Shown here: positions 1 to 4,477 of the stretch, one piece after another
How positions within the stretch are numbered: the first letter of the stretch is position 1
Layout: each line of letters begins with the position of its first letter
NCBI GenBank assembly: GCA_903907175.1
Contig: CAIVNB010000070.1
Span: 1-9,881 of the forward strand
Origin: an uncultured bacterium
GTDB lineage: Bacteria; Patescibacteriota; Minisyncoccia; Phycocordibacterales; UBA9973
Direction: 5' to 3'
DNA: 9,881 bases
The notes under the pieces: model-generated
The model's input: only the letters and a program-made list of their open reading frames with translations
What the model was told of the DNA's origin: nothing
Databases searched by the model: none
Program-made: the position numbers and the translations under genes

Positions 1-245
1 ATGCCAGAATTTCCCAAAAATCGAGATGGGACAAACGACTGGGATACATTTTTAGAAAGAGAAAAGAAAAAAGAATGGACATATGAAACCCTCCGAAATG
101 ATATCCTAGAAAAAGGAATTAATTCTTCGGGGGATTATCAAAAAAATTATTCTAAAAATAATTGGCCAGCTCCTAACACTCTTATATCAATGTCAAAATT
201 TCCCAAAAAAGTAGATGATTCAAATGATTGGAATACATTTTTAGG
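1..245 (+). repeat. Intragenic direct repeat, units at 1-56 and 190-245
   Basis: The two 56-base segments align without gaps at roughly 80% identity and share the 13-base block AATTTCCCAAAAA. They encode the recurring FPK...DW-x-TFL element, so this is a coding tandem-repeat pattern with about 63 codons between equivalent points. The DNA-level similarity suggests relatively recent duplication. Confidence 0.75.
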
Positions 246-258
246 AAAAAATAAATAA
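1..258 (+). CDS. Integrase-repeat-like protein, 3' end only (5' cut by window edge)
   Basis: The 85 visible residues hold one full repeat unit and the tail of another: FPKNRDGTNDWDTFL near residues 4-18 matches FPKKVDDSNDWNTFLG near 67-82. The full unit (about residues 26-82) runs W-T-Y-E..., then I-N-S...Y, then NWPAP, then W-x-T-F-L-G. This resembles the short W...P...W-x-x-F-L-G repeats found beside phage-type integrases (integrase-repeat family); that match is from memory of the motif. The ATG at base 1 lies inside a repeat unit, aligned with the internal Met at residue 64, so it is probably not the real start and the gene continues to the left. No catalytic integrase residues are visible in this part. 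It ends in TAA and points toward the 3' side of tRNA-Glu. Other possible roles are a DNA-binding or repeat-only protein. Confidence 0.6.
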   Translation: MPEFPKNRDGTNDWDTFLEREKKKEWTYETLRNDILEKGINSSGDYQKNYSKNNWPAPNTLISMSKFPKKVDDSNDWNTFLGKNK

Positions 259-313
259 AATTTAATTTTGAAAATATAACATATTAAATTTATTTTTGTT
301 AATATAAATTAAT

Positions 314-341
314 TTGTGACCTTTCTGAGAATCGCACCCTT
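314..341 (-). pseudogene. Degenerate tRNA 3'-end-like remnant
   Basis: Read on the minus strand, this 28-base segment aligns without gaps to the T-arm, acceptor strand and CCA of the neighbouring tRNA-Glu (394-421), with 19 of 28 positions identical. It keeps GGGT-CGA-TC and GGTCACxA, but the T-stem no longer pairs well and no matching 5' half or anticodon arm is visible. It may be a decayed tRNA fragment or an old attachment-site copy. Chance similarity cannot be excluded, because T-arm sequence is strongly constrained. Confidence 0.35.
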
Positions 342-359
342 TTAGAGCTAGCTCTAAAA
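340..359. repeat. Perfect 20-bp palindrome
   Basis: TTTTAGAGCT is followed directly by its reverse complement AGCTCTAAAA with no loop. It lies between the tRNA-like remnant and a promoter-like sequence on the minus strand (TATAAT at 367-362, TTGACA at 393-388, spacer 20). A zero-loop palindrome fits a dimeric protein-binding site better than a terminator. No T-tract flanks it beyond its own ends. Confidence 0.6.
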
Positions 360-393
360 CCATTATAAAAACACATCTCGTGCTAGCTGTCAA

Positions 394-468
394 TGGTGAC
401 CCTACCGGGAATCGAACCCGAATTTAATCCTTGAGAAGGATCCGTCCTAGCCGTTAGACGATAGGGCC
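394..468 (-). tRNA. tRNA-Glu (anticodon CTC), CCA encoded
   Basis: The minus strand folds as a complete cloverleaf. The acceptor stem is GGCCCTA with TAGGGTC. Bases 8-9 are TC followed by a GTC...GAC D-arm, as in bacterial tRNA-Glu. The anticodon stem is GATCC/GGATT around loop TTCTCAA, with CTC at plus-strand 435-433. The T-arm is TCGGG-TTCGAAT-CCCGG, followed by A73 and encoded CCA. It decodes GAG. The anticodon loop and the U8-C9 pair leave little doubt about identity. A promoter lies just upstream with room for almost no 5' leader. A decayed copy of the 3' end lies about 50 bases downstream. Confidence 0.96.
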
Positions 469-476
469 ATGAAAAA

Positions 477-504
477 AATATAACATTTTTTAGCTTAAAA
501 TCAA
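477..504 (-). promoter_or_regulatory. Probable tRNA-Glu promoter
   Basis: On the minus strand, TTGATT (504-499), a 16-base spacer and TATATT (482-477) are seen. The spacer ends in TGT, giving an extended -10. Only 8 bases separate the -10 from tRNA base 1, so the predicted start is within a base or two of the mature 5' end. The -35 overlaps the T-run of the upstream dksA terminator. Confidence 0.55.
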
Positions 505-543
505 AAAAATAACGTGCATCAAAATGATAATGATGCACGTTAT
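502..543 (-). terminator. Intrinsic terminator of the dksA-like gene
   Basis: A perfect 12-bp stem (509-520 with 532-543, ATAACGTGCATC arms) closes an 11-base loop. On the minus strand it is followed directly by seven T residues. It lies 20 bases past the dksA-like stop codon and insulates the tRNA from that operon. Confidence 0.9.
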
Positions 544-563
544 GTTGTTTATGCCTAATTTTA

Positions 564-1025
564 TTATTCTTCTTCAAATTCTTCCTTGTCGAATCTTCCT
601 TTTCCTTTTACTTTTTTTGAATTTTCTGTTTTCTTAGCTTCACAGGTTGTTGTGGCATGGGGGACAGATCTCAATCTACCTTTGCAGATTAGTTCACCAC
701 TAATTCTGCATATCCCGTATGTTTTGTTCTCAATTCGAATTAAGGCGTTTTCAAGCGACTTAATGAATTTTTCCTGACGGGAAGCAAGCTTACTGTTTTC
801 CTCCCTTGAGGAAACCTGGCAACCTTCCTCTAGTACTTTAAAAGTTCGGGAAGTATCGTTAGTATCATTCTTATTCTGATGGCTCGAGGAGGACTCTGTT
901 AATAGTTCCAGATCACTGTAAGCCTTTTTAAGCTTATTCAGAATTAATGGCTTAAATTCATTCTGAAGTTCTTCGTTCGAGTACCGGTTTTTCTTGACCG
1001 CAGTTGCTTCTTTCTCTTTTTTCAT
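564..1025 (-). CDS. TraR/DksA-family protein, Bacteroidetes-like type
   Basis: The 153-residue protein has an N-terminal helical coiled-coil part (about 15-100) with RYSNEEL, TFKVLEEG and KLASRQEKFIKSLENALIRI. The family C-terminal block TYGIC...RLRSVPHAT follows (about 102-127), then a charged tail. DksA proteins enter the RNA polymerase secondary channel and modulate initiation, usually with ppGpp. The canonical four-cysteine zinc finger is degenerate: C106 is in place, while C114 and C128 are not at the usual spacing. The wording TFKVLEEG / RLRSVPHAT is what I associate with Bacteroidetes homologues, suggesting transfer. G+C over 601-960 is 143/360 by hand count (about 40%), higher than the neighbours. 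I chose the ATG at 1025 because an upstream in-frame ATG at 1079 lies inside another small ORF that ends 16 bases before 1025. The longer 171-aa form has AAGAAGAG before it and remains possible. Confidence 0.85.
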   Translation of the reverse strand: MKKEKEATAVKKNRYSNEELQNEFKPLILNKLKKAYSDLELLTESSSSHQNKNDTNDTSRTFKVLEEGCQVSSREENSKLASRQEKFIKSLENALIRIENKTYGICRISGELICKGRLRSVPHATTTCEAKKTENSKKVKGKGRFDKEEFEEE

Positions 1026-1041
1026 TTCCGATGGTTTTAAA

Positions 1042-1197
1042 TTAAACTGCCTGTGTTTTCTGTAGTCTAAGTAATGCATCTCTTCTTAATTTAACTTCGA
1101 TAATCATTCTTTGCCTGGGGGATACATAACCTTCAGGGATTTTTAGTTCATCAATAGTCTTTTCGAGACAGTTGTTGTTTTCTCTTTTCTTTGCCAT
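1042..1197 (-). CDS. Small basic protein, 51 aa, upstream of the dksA-like gene
   Basis: An ATG at 1197 opens a 51-codon frame ending in TAA at 1042. The product starts MAKKRENNNC and has a charged helical C-terminal half (RQRMIIEVKLRRDALLRLQ). I do not recognise the family. It fills the space between the promoter at 1298-1325 and the dksA-like gene and ends 16 bases before the preferred dksA start, a typical operon spacing. No strong Shine-Dalgarno precedes it (ACGAAAA only). It could instead be an untranslated leader, or part of it could be the N-terminus of a longer DksA. Helix-forming content and fit between neighbours favour a real gene. Confidence 0.5.
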   Translation of the reverse strand: MAKKRENNNCLEKTIDELKIPEGYVSPRQRMIIEVKLRRDALLRLQKTQAV

Positions 1198-1246
1198 TTT
1201 TCGTTGATTTTTTAGAAATTGTTTTTTTATTTAATTTAATTATCAA

Positions 1247-1280
1247 AACAGAAAATATCCTAGGAGAAGGATCGTCTGTT
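1247..1280 (-). promoter_or_regulatory. Hairpin in the 5' leader of the dksA operon
   Basis: In the minus-strand transcript AACAGA pairs with TCTGTT (6 bp). Inside it ATCCT pairs with AGGAT (5 bp) around loop TCTCCT, with a small internal loop between. It lies just after the predicted start site in a leader of about 93 bases. The loop resembles an anti-Shine-Dalgarno sequence. A regulatory role is inferred only. Confidence 0.4.
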
Positions 1281-1297
1281 AACTATATTTACGCTTT

Positions 1298-1325
1298 ATT
1301 ATACACAAAAATAAAGCTTTGTCAA
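1298..1325 (-). promoter_or_regulatory. Consensus sigma70-type promoter with overlapping inverted repeat
   Basis: TTGACA (1325-1320), a 16-base spacer and TATAAT (1303-1298) form a near-perfect promoter reading toward the 51-aa ORF and the dksA-like gene. An inverted repeat with 8-bp arms GCTTTATT/AATAAAGC (1293-1317, 9-base centre) covers the spacer and -10, where an operator would sit. The promoter begins 7 bases past the rmuC stop. Confidence 0.75.
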
Positions 1326-1331
1326 TACTAA

Positions 1332-2399
1332 TTAGTCTTCGATTTTTGGCTTTTCTAATTCAAGTGCTGAAAGCTCTGGAGAAGATCCAGCTATGCGTAA
1401 AACATCCTTATCAATCTTACGTAATTCTTTATTTGAAGTATTATAATGATTCACAACAGTGCCCAAAGCATTGCCAAGTTTTACATGATATTCATCATAA
1501 GATTTTAAGTGTTTCCCTAAGTCTCCAACTTTTTTTATTATTTCCTTGGCAGATTCTTCTATTTGCATAGCTTTTAACCCTTGGAGAACCGTTTGTAAAT
1601 ATGCCAAAAATGAAGTAGGGGAAACGATGATTACTTTATATTTTCCAGATGCGCGTTGGATCAAGTTTTCGGCACTCTCATCTTGTGAGCCAACTTTATT
1701 TATTAAAAGATCGTAGTAGATTGCTTCATGTGGAATAAACATAAATGCAAAGTCAGTTGTATTTTGTGCTGGTTGGATATATTTTGCAGTTTCTGTAATT
1801 CTATTTTTTAAATCATTAACGAAGATTACTTCTAACTTTTTTTTCTCAGCGGGGTTTCTTTCTTCGGTCATTCTATTGTAATTCTCAAGAGAGAATTTTG
1901 AGTCGATTGGTATAATTTTATCTTTTACGAATACAACTGCGTCTACGATGTTTCCATCAGGAAAGGCATATTGCATTTGATATGAACCAGGTGGTAAGAC
2001 ATTTTTCAAAACTGTTTCTAAATAGTATTCGCCGAGGATTCCACGCTGTTTTGGATTCTTTAATATATCTTGTAAGCTTTGCAATTGGTCAGCAAAAGAA
2101 ATAACTTGTTTGTTTGTCTCATCAAGACGAGTCAATTTTTCTGTTACATCTCTTATTATTTTATTTGATTCAGTGGAATGAAATTTTAAGCTCTCGTTCA
2201 TTTGTTTATGGGATTCACCGATTTTATTGTCTACTGTTCTTGAAAGCTCATTTAGTTGTGTAAGTATAAGCTGAAGTCCTGTATCATTTTGATTTTTACT
2301 TTCCGTCTCGGTGGAAAGACCTTCCTTTTTCCTAAGTAAAAAATAAGTGAGTAGCCCTCCCACAAGGACTCCTATGACAATCCACAAAATGTTTTCCAT
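1332..2399 (-). CDS. rmuC: RmuC-family DNA recombination protein
   Basis: The 355-residue protein begins with one membrane segment (about 3-22: ILWIVIGVLVGGLLTYFLL) followed by RKK, a coiled-coil stretch (about 40-115) and the RmuC nuclease-like domain (about 118-320). Diagnostic features are GILGEYYLETVL (120-131) and the PD-(D/E)xK-like pattern with D153 in IVDAVVF and IPIDSKF at 163-169 (D166, K168). E. coli RmuC limits inversions at short inverted repeats; the nuclease role is inferred from the fold. The N-terminal anchor suggests membrane attachment. It is a single-gene unit with a leaderless-type promoter and no Shine-Dalgarno. No T-rich terminator is visible between its stop and the next promoter 7 bases away, so read-through into the dksA operon is plausible. 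Confidence 0.92.
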   Translation of the reverse strand: MENILWIVIGVLVGGLLTYFLLRKKEGLSTETESKNQNDTGLQLILTQLNELSRTVDNKIGESHKQMNESLKFHSTESNKIIRDVTEKLTRLDETNKQVISFADQLQSLQDILKNPKQRGILGEYYLETVLKNVLPPGSYQMQYAFPDGNIVDAVVFVKDKIIPIDSKFSLENYNRMTEERNPAEKKKLEVIFVNDLKNRITETAKYIQPAQNTTDFAFMFIPHEAIYYDLLINKVGSQDESAENLIQRASGKYKVIIVSPTSFLAYLQTVLQGLKAMQIEESAKEIIKKVGDLGKHLKSYDEYHVKLGNALGTVVNHYNTSNKELRKIDKDVLRIAGSSPELSALELEKPKIED

Positions 2400-2405
2400 A
2401 TATTT

Positions 2406-2414
2406 ATTTTAACA
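2406..2414 (-). promoter_or_regulatory. Extended -10 promoter of rmuC (leaderless type)
   Basis: On the minus strand TGT TAAAAT is followed by exactly six bases (AAATAT) and the ATG. A start site 7 bases after the -10 is the A of the start codon. No good -35 is seen. Confidence 0.6.
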
Positions 2415-2435
2415 CAAAAAAGACTTTTAACTAAT

Positions 2436-2444
2436 TGTTATAAA
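2436..2444 (+). promoter_or_regulatory. Extended -10 for the 62-aa gene
   Basis: TGT TATAAA predicts a start near 2451 and a 5' leader of about 57 bases. No consensus -35 is seen 17 bases upstream. It is divergent from the rmuC promoter, with the two -10 boxes 24 bases apart. Confidence 0.45.
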
Positions 2445-2459
2445 TAGACAAATATAGCA

Positions 2460-2502
2460 TTCTTTCATAAGAAAATTATTTGAAAATAAATTAATGAAAG
2501 GA
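2460..2502 (+). promoter_or_regulatory. Shine-Dalgarno-sequestering stem in the leader of the 62-aa gene
   Basis: TTCTTTCAT (2460-2468) can pair with ATGAAAGGA (2494-2502) over 9 bp with one G-U pair and a 25-base AT-rich loop. The 3' arm contains the first half of the Shine-Dalgarno (AAGGAG, 2498-2503), five to six bases from the ATG at 2508. The stem could limit ribosome access. This is inference from base pairing. Confidence 0.4.
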
Positions 2503-2507
2503 GTGAT

Positions 2508-2696
2508 ATGAGTAGTATAGTTTTTATTTTGTTAGATATAACAAAAGGAAGTATCTCGAACGAAGCCTTGCTCTTTTGGGGTAAGGTGATAGGCGTTGGT
2601 TCCCTTGTTATAGTGATGGCCATAGTAATGTACGAATGTGGCTTACGTTTTTACCAAGAGGTTAAAAATAGAAATAATCAAAAAAAAGGAAAGTAA
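2508..2696 (+). CDS. Small single-pass membrane protein, 62 aa
   Basis: I do not recognise a family. The product has a short polar or weakly hydrophobic N-terminus, one clear membrane segment (about 24-43: FWGKVIGVGSLVIVMAIVMY) and a basic tail ending NRNNQKKGK, consistent with the C-terminus in the cytoplasm. The start is secured by a strong Shine-Dalgarno (AAAGGAG, 2497-2503) ahead of ATG, unusual in this window. It has its own promoter and a terminator directly after the stop, so it is monocistronic. Size and topology suggest a regulatory or accessory subunit of a membrane complex, but no partner is visible. A further small membrane protein gene follows in the same direction. Confidence 0.65.
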   Translation: MSSIVFILLDITKGSISNEALLFWGKVIGVGSLVIVMAIVMYECGLRFYQEVKNRNNQKKGK

Positions 2697-2697
2697 G

Positions 2698-2729
2698 TAC
2701 CCTAGTCAAACAAATGGCCAGGGTATTTT
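2698..2729 (+). terminator. Probable terminator of the 62-aa gene
   Basis: TACCCT (2698-2703) pairs with AGGGTA (2720-2725) around a 16-base loop and is followed by TTTTC. It starts two bases after the stop codon. The T-tract is short, so efficiency may be modest. Confidence 0.55.
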
Positions 2730-2784
2730 CGATTTAAATTAATTTTTCTAAATGGTGCCTAAGAGCATAATCCACAAAAGAATA

Positions 2785-2813
2785 TTGACAGATTGAAAAA
2801 ATAAATGCATGAT
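2785..2813 (+). promoter_or_regulatory. Probable promoter of the 95-aa gene
   Basis: TTGACA (2785-2790), a 17-base spacer and CATGAT (2808-2813, 4/6 match) are seen. A start near 2820 leaves a leader of about 55 bases that can form a weak hairpin (AACCA 2836-2840 with TGGTT 2854-2858). There is no Shine-Dalgarno before the ATG. Confidence 0.45.
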
Positions 2814-2875
2814 TTAAAAAAATGTTACATTGTTAAACCACGTAGGACCTTAATGGTTCGAATAAATTTAAAATT

Positions 2876-3163
2876 ATGGAAAATATTTCAAGTTTATCAG
2901 ATTTTACGATGAGTGCTTATGGTCAGCCAATAGCCTTAATAGTTTTTGCTATCATGATCGTTTCTGCAATTTTTGTATTTATTCTTCATGTTTCTGGAGT
3001 AAATATTTTTCCAAAAGAAACCGAAAAAAAATTACAGCCCAAGATGGTAGCAATTTGCCCATTTGAGGACTGTAAATCTGATCAAATAATACCTGATCCA
3101 AATGGAGATGGAATGTTTTGTAAAAATTGCACTCGAATATTTGATACGCCTGGCACAAAATAG
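2876..3163 (+). CDS. Membrane-anchored zinc-ribbon protein, 95 aa
   Basis: I do not recognise a named family. One membrane segment (about 17-41: QPIALIVFAIMIVSAIFVFILHV) is followed by a basic linker and a C-terminal zinc-ribbon-like motif: C-P-F-E-D-C-x-S near 61-67 and C-K-N-C near 82-85, with PDPNGDGMF between them. The C-x4-C and C-x2-C pairs resemble small zinc ribbons of the TFIIB or rubredoxin-knuckle type, which bind nucleic acid or protein. Topology is not certain, but a short polar N-terminus and a cytoplasmic ribbon are likely. The gene has its own promoter and is followed by a 3' region with a Shine-Dalgarno hairpin and a strong terminator. The stop is TAG. Confidence 0.65.
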   Translation: MENISSLSDFTMSAYGQPIALIVFAIMIVSAIFVFILHVSGVNIFPKETEKKLQPKMVAICPFEDCKSDQIIPDPNGDGMFCKNCTRIFDTPGTK

Positions 3164-3174
3164 ATTTCACGGGT

Positions 3175-3203
3175 CCATATCTCAAAGGAGGAATCAGATA
3201 TGG
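3175..3203 (+). other. Hairpin displaying a perfect Shine-Dalgarno in its loop
   Basis: CCATATCT (3175-3182) pairs perfectly with AGATATGG (3196-3203). The 13-base loop contains AAAGGAGG (3184-3191), the strongest Shine-Dalgarno match in the window. The ATG at 3200-3202 lies in the 3' arm. It is in the 3' untranslated region of the 95-aa gene. Confidence 0.6.
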
Positions 3204-3223
3204 GTGTAGAATTAACTTGTTAG
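3200..3223 (+). CDS. Possible 7-residue leader-type peptide (MGVELTC)
   Basis: An ATG lies 8 bases after a perfect AAAGGAGG and opens seven codons ending in TAG at 3221-3223. Nine bases later a strong terminator hairpin begins. The arrangement looks like a leader peptide, but no structural gene follows on this strand. It could be a translated tail of the 95-aa transcript, a ribosome-binding decoy, or chance. Coding is unproven. Confidence 0.25.
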   Translation: MGVELTC

Positions 3224-3231
3224 AGCAACAC

Positions 3232-3280
3232 ATGACTTCAGGTAATTAATAAAACAATACCTGAAGTCATTTTTATTTTC
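3232..3280 (+). terminator. Strong terminator, probably bidirectional
   Basis: A perfect 13-bp stem (ATGACTTCAGGTA, 3232-3244, with 3258-3270) closes a 13-base loop and is followed by TTTTATTTT. It ends the 95-aa gene transcript. It also lies directly after the stop of the converging exonuclease gene, whose transcript would read the same stem with a weaker T-tract. Confidence 0.85.
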
Positions 3281-3989
3281 CTAAATAATGTTTTAAAGTA
3301 TAAATCCAGTCTTCGTCTTCTGGGTTATCTCTTTCCTTTGTTTCTAAAAACCATTTTAAGTATCCTGGGTCTTGTTTTGCCACATCAGCTACAGTTTTGC
3401 CTGTGTGTTTACCGAAAGAGAATGCATGCATGAGAGAGGGTTTCGAAGATATGTCTATCATCATTCCCAGGGCTTTTTCTTCGTCCATGTTATTTTCTTT
3501 TTTTATTTTTTCAATAAGTCTTTCAAATAATTTTTCAAGTACAAGCACATCACCAAGTGCATCGTGCGCAGTCGCTTCAATCTCAATGTTTAAAAAATAT
3601 CGTAAGAATTGTAATTTGTGTTGTGGAATTTTATTTTCTTTATCGAGTGCACGAGCGACCCGCAAAGTGCAAATAACATTTTTTGGATTCATATCTTCTT
3701 TTTTAATAATTGCTAAATCAAATTTAGCATTATGGGCTACGACAATACTATTTTCATCTTCAAAAAGATTTTTGATTTTTTTAAAGTCGTTACTTTTTTT
3801 GAAAGAAGGTTTATCTTGAACCATTTTATTTGTTATGTGATGAACAGAAGAAGCTTCAGGCGGAATATTTATTTCTGGTTTGTACAATTCACAGAATTCC
3901 TCATCCTTTGATTTATATGCTAGCTGACATAAAAAGTCTGTATCGTTTACGCCAGTGGTCTCAGTGTCGAAAAATATAATTTTTTGCAT
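3273..3989 (-). CDS. DnaQ-like DEDDh 3'-5' exonuclease with ExoX-like C-terminal domain
   Basis: The 238-residue protein carries the three exonuclease motifs: ExoI FDTETTG (7-13, D8 and E10), ExoII VVAHNAKFDLAII (83-95, D91) and ExoIII AHDALGDVLVLEKLF (141-155, H142 and D147). All five DEDDh catalytic residues are therefore present. A second part (about 188-216) with FSFGKHTGKTVADVA and DPGYLKWFLE matches the small C-terminal domain known from ExoX-like nucleases. The family removes nucleotides from DNA or RNA 3' ends with two metal ions. This could be a repair enzyme, a proofreading subunit or an RNase T/ExoX relative; context does not decide. The ATG has no Shine-Dalgarno but an extended -10 six bases upstream. 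The gene is divergent from yqeY and shares its 35-bp spacer. Confidence 0.92.
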   Translation of the reverse strand: MQKIIFFDTETTGVNDTDFLCQLAYKSKDEEFCELYKPEINIPPEASSVHHITNKMVQDKPSFKKSNDFKKIKNLFEDENSIVVAHNAKFDLAIIKKEDMNPKNVICTLRVARALDKENKIPQHKLQFLRYFLNIEIEATAHDALGDVLVLEKLFERLIEKIKKENNMDEEKALGMMIDISSKPSLMHAFSFGKHTGKTVADVAKQDPGYLKWFLETKERDNPEDEDWIYTLKHYLGK

Positions 3990-3995
3990 TTCTAT

Positions 3996-4018
3996 ATTTT
4001 ACCACAATTTGCTATAAT
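3996..4018. promoter_or_regulatory. Back-to-back leaderless promoters for exonuclease (-) and yqeY (+)
   Basis: Minus strand: TGG TAAAAT (-10 at 4001-3996), then six bases and the exonuclease ATG. Plus strand: TGC TATAAT (-10 at 4013-4018), then six bases (TAATCT) and the yqeY ATG. Only 11 bases separate the two -10 boxes, and neither has room for a consensus -35 outside the other's promoter or CDS. Confidence 0.65.
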
Positions 4019-4024
4019 TAATCT

Positions 4025-4474
4025 ATGTTACACGAACAAATAAAAGGGAAAATCAAAGAGGCAATGCTTGCAAAAGATGCATTAACCTTGAAAGCTTTGC
4101 GTGCGATGGTTGCTGCTTTTACCAATGAACTTGTTGCAAAAAATAAAAAGCCAAATGAGTTTCTTAGAGATGAAGAAGTTTTAGTTGTTATAACTCGATT
4201 AGCAAAACAGCGAAAAGATTCAATCGATCAATATAGAAAAGGGAATAGGGAAGATTTAGTAAAAGAAGAACAGGATGAACTTAACATTTTGGAAACCTAT
4301 TTACCAAAAATGATGGGAAAAGAGGAAGTTTCAAAAATAGCTCAAGCTAAAAAAATGGAATTGAATATCACAGATGCTAAAGAAAAAGGCAAGTTAATGC
4401 AAGCGATAATGAAAGACTTAAAAGGTAAAGCAGATGGTATGATTGTTAAAGAAGTTGTAGATGCTTTATTTTAA
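4025..4474 (+). CDS. yqeY: GatB/YqeY domain-containing protein
   Basis: The 149-residue protein is a full-length YqeY: an N-terminal helical half with KQRKDSIDQYRKGNREDLV (61-79) and EQDELNILETYLPKMM (82-97), and a C-terminal half with KGKLMQAIMKDLKGKADG (121-138). YqeY is a stand-alone homologue of the tRNA-binding tail of GatB and is thought to bind tRNA; its precise role is not settled. The start is fixed by an extended -10 ending six bases upstream, with no Shine-Dalgarno. It heads a run with the DedA-family gene (gap of 3 bases) and the MYG1-family gene (overlap). gatB, encoding the subunit with the homologous tail, lies 2.6 kb downstream. Confidence 0.93.
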   Translation: MLHEQIKGKIKEAMLAKDALTLKALRAMVAAFTNELVAKNKKPNEFLRDEEVLVVITRLAKQRKDSIDQYRKGNREDLVKEEQDELNILETYLPKMMGKEEVSKIAQAKKMELNITDAKEKGKLMQAIMKDLKGKADGMIVKEVVDALF

Positions 4475-4477
4475 ATT

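Noticed and set aside
349..360. Minus strand reads GTTTTAGAGCTA, identical to the start of a well-known Cas9 crRNA repeat
   Set aside because: The match ends there, there is no repeat-spacer array, tracrRNA or cas gene, and the sequence is explained by the 20-bp palindrome.
383..577. 64-codon minus-strand open frame across 383-577
   Set aside because: It runs through the tRNA and the dksA terminator, both better supported.
564..1079. Longer 171-aa DksA from the ATG at 1079
   Set aside because: The extra 18 residues overlap the 51-aa ORF in another frame and look unlike a DksA N-terminus; kept only as an alternative start.
1319..1570. Open frames antisense to rmuC and similar ones opposite the exonuclease, obg and gatB genes
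   Set aside because: They are frame shadows of conserved genes with no family resemblance or initiation signals.
2849..2862. GGTTCGAAT-like string suggesting a tRNA T-loop near 2855
   Set aside because: No cloverleaf can be built around it; it belongs to the leader of the 95-aa gene.
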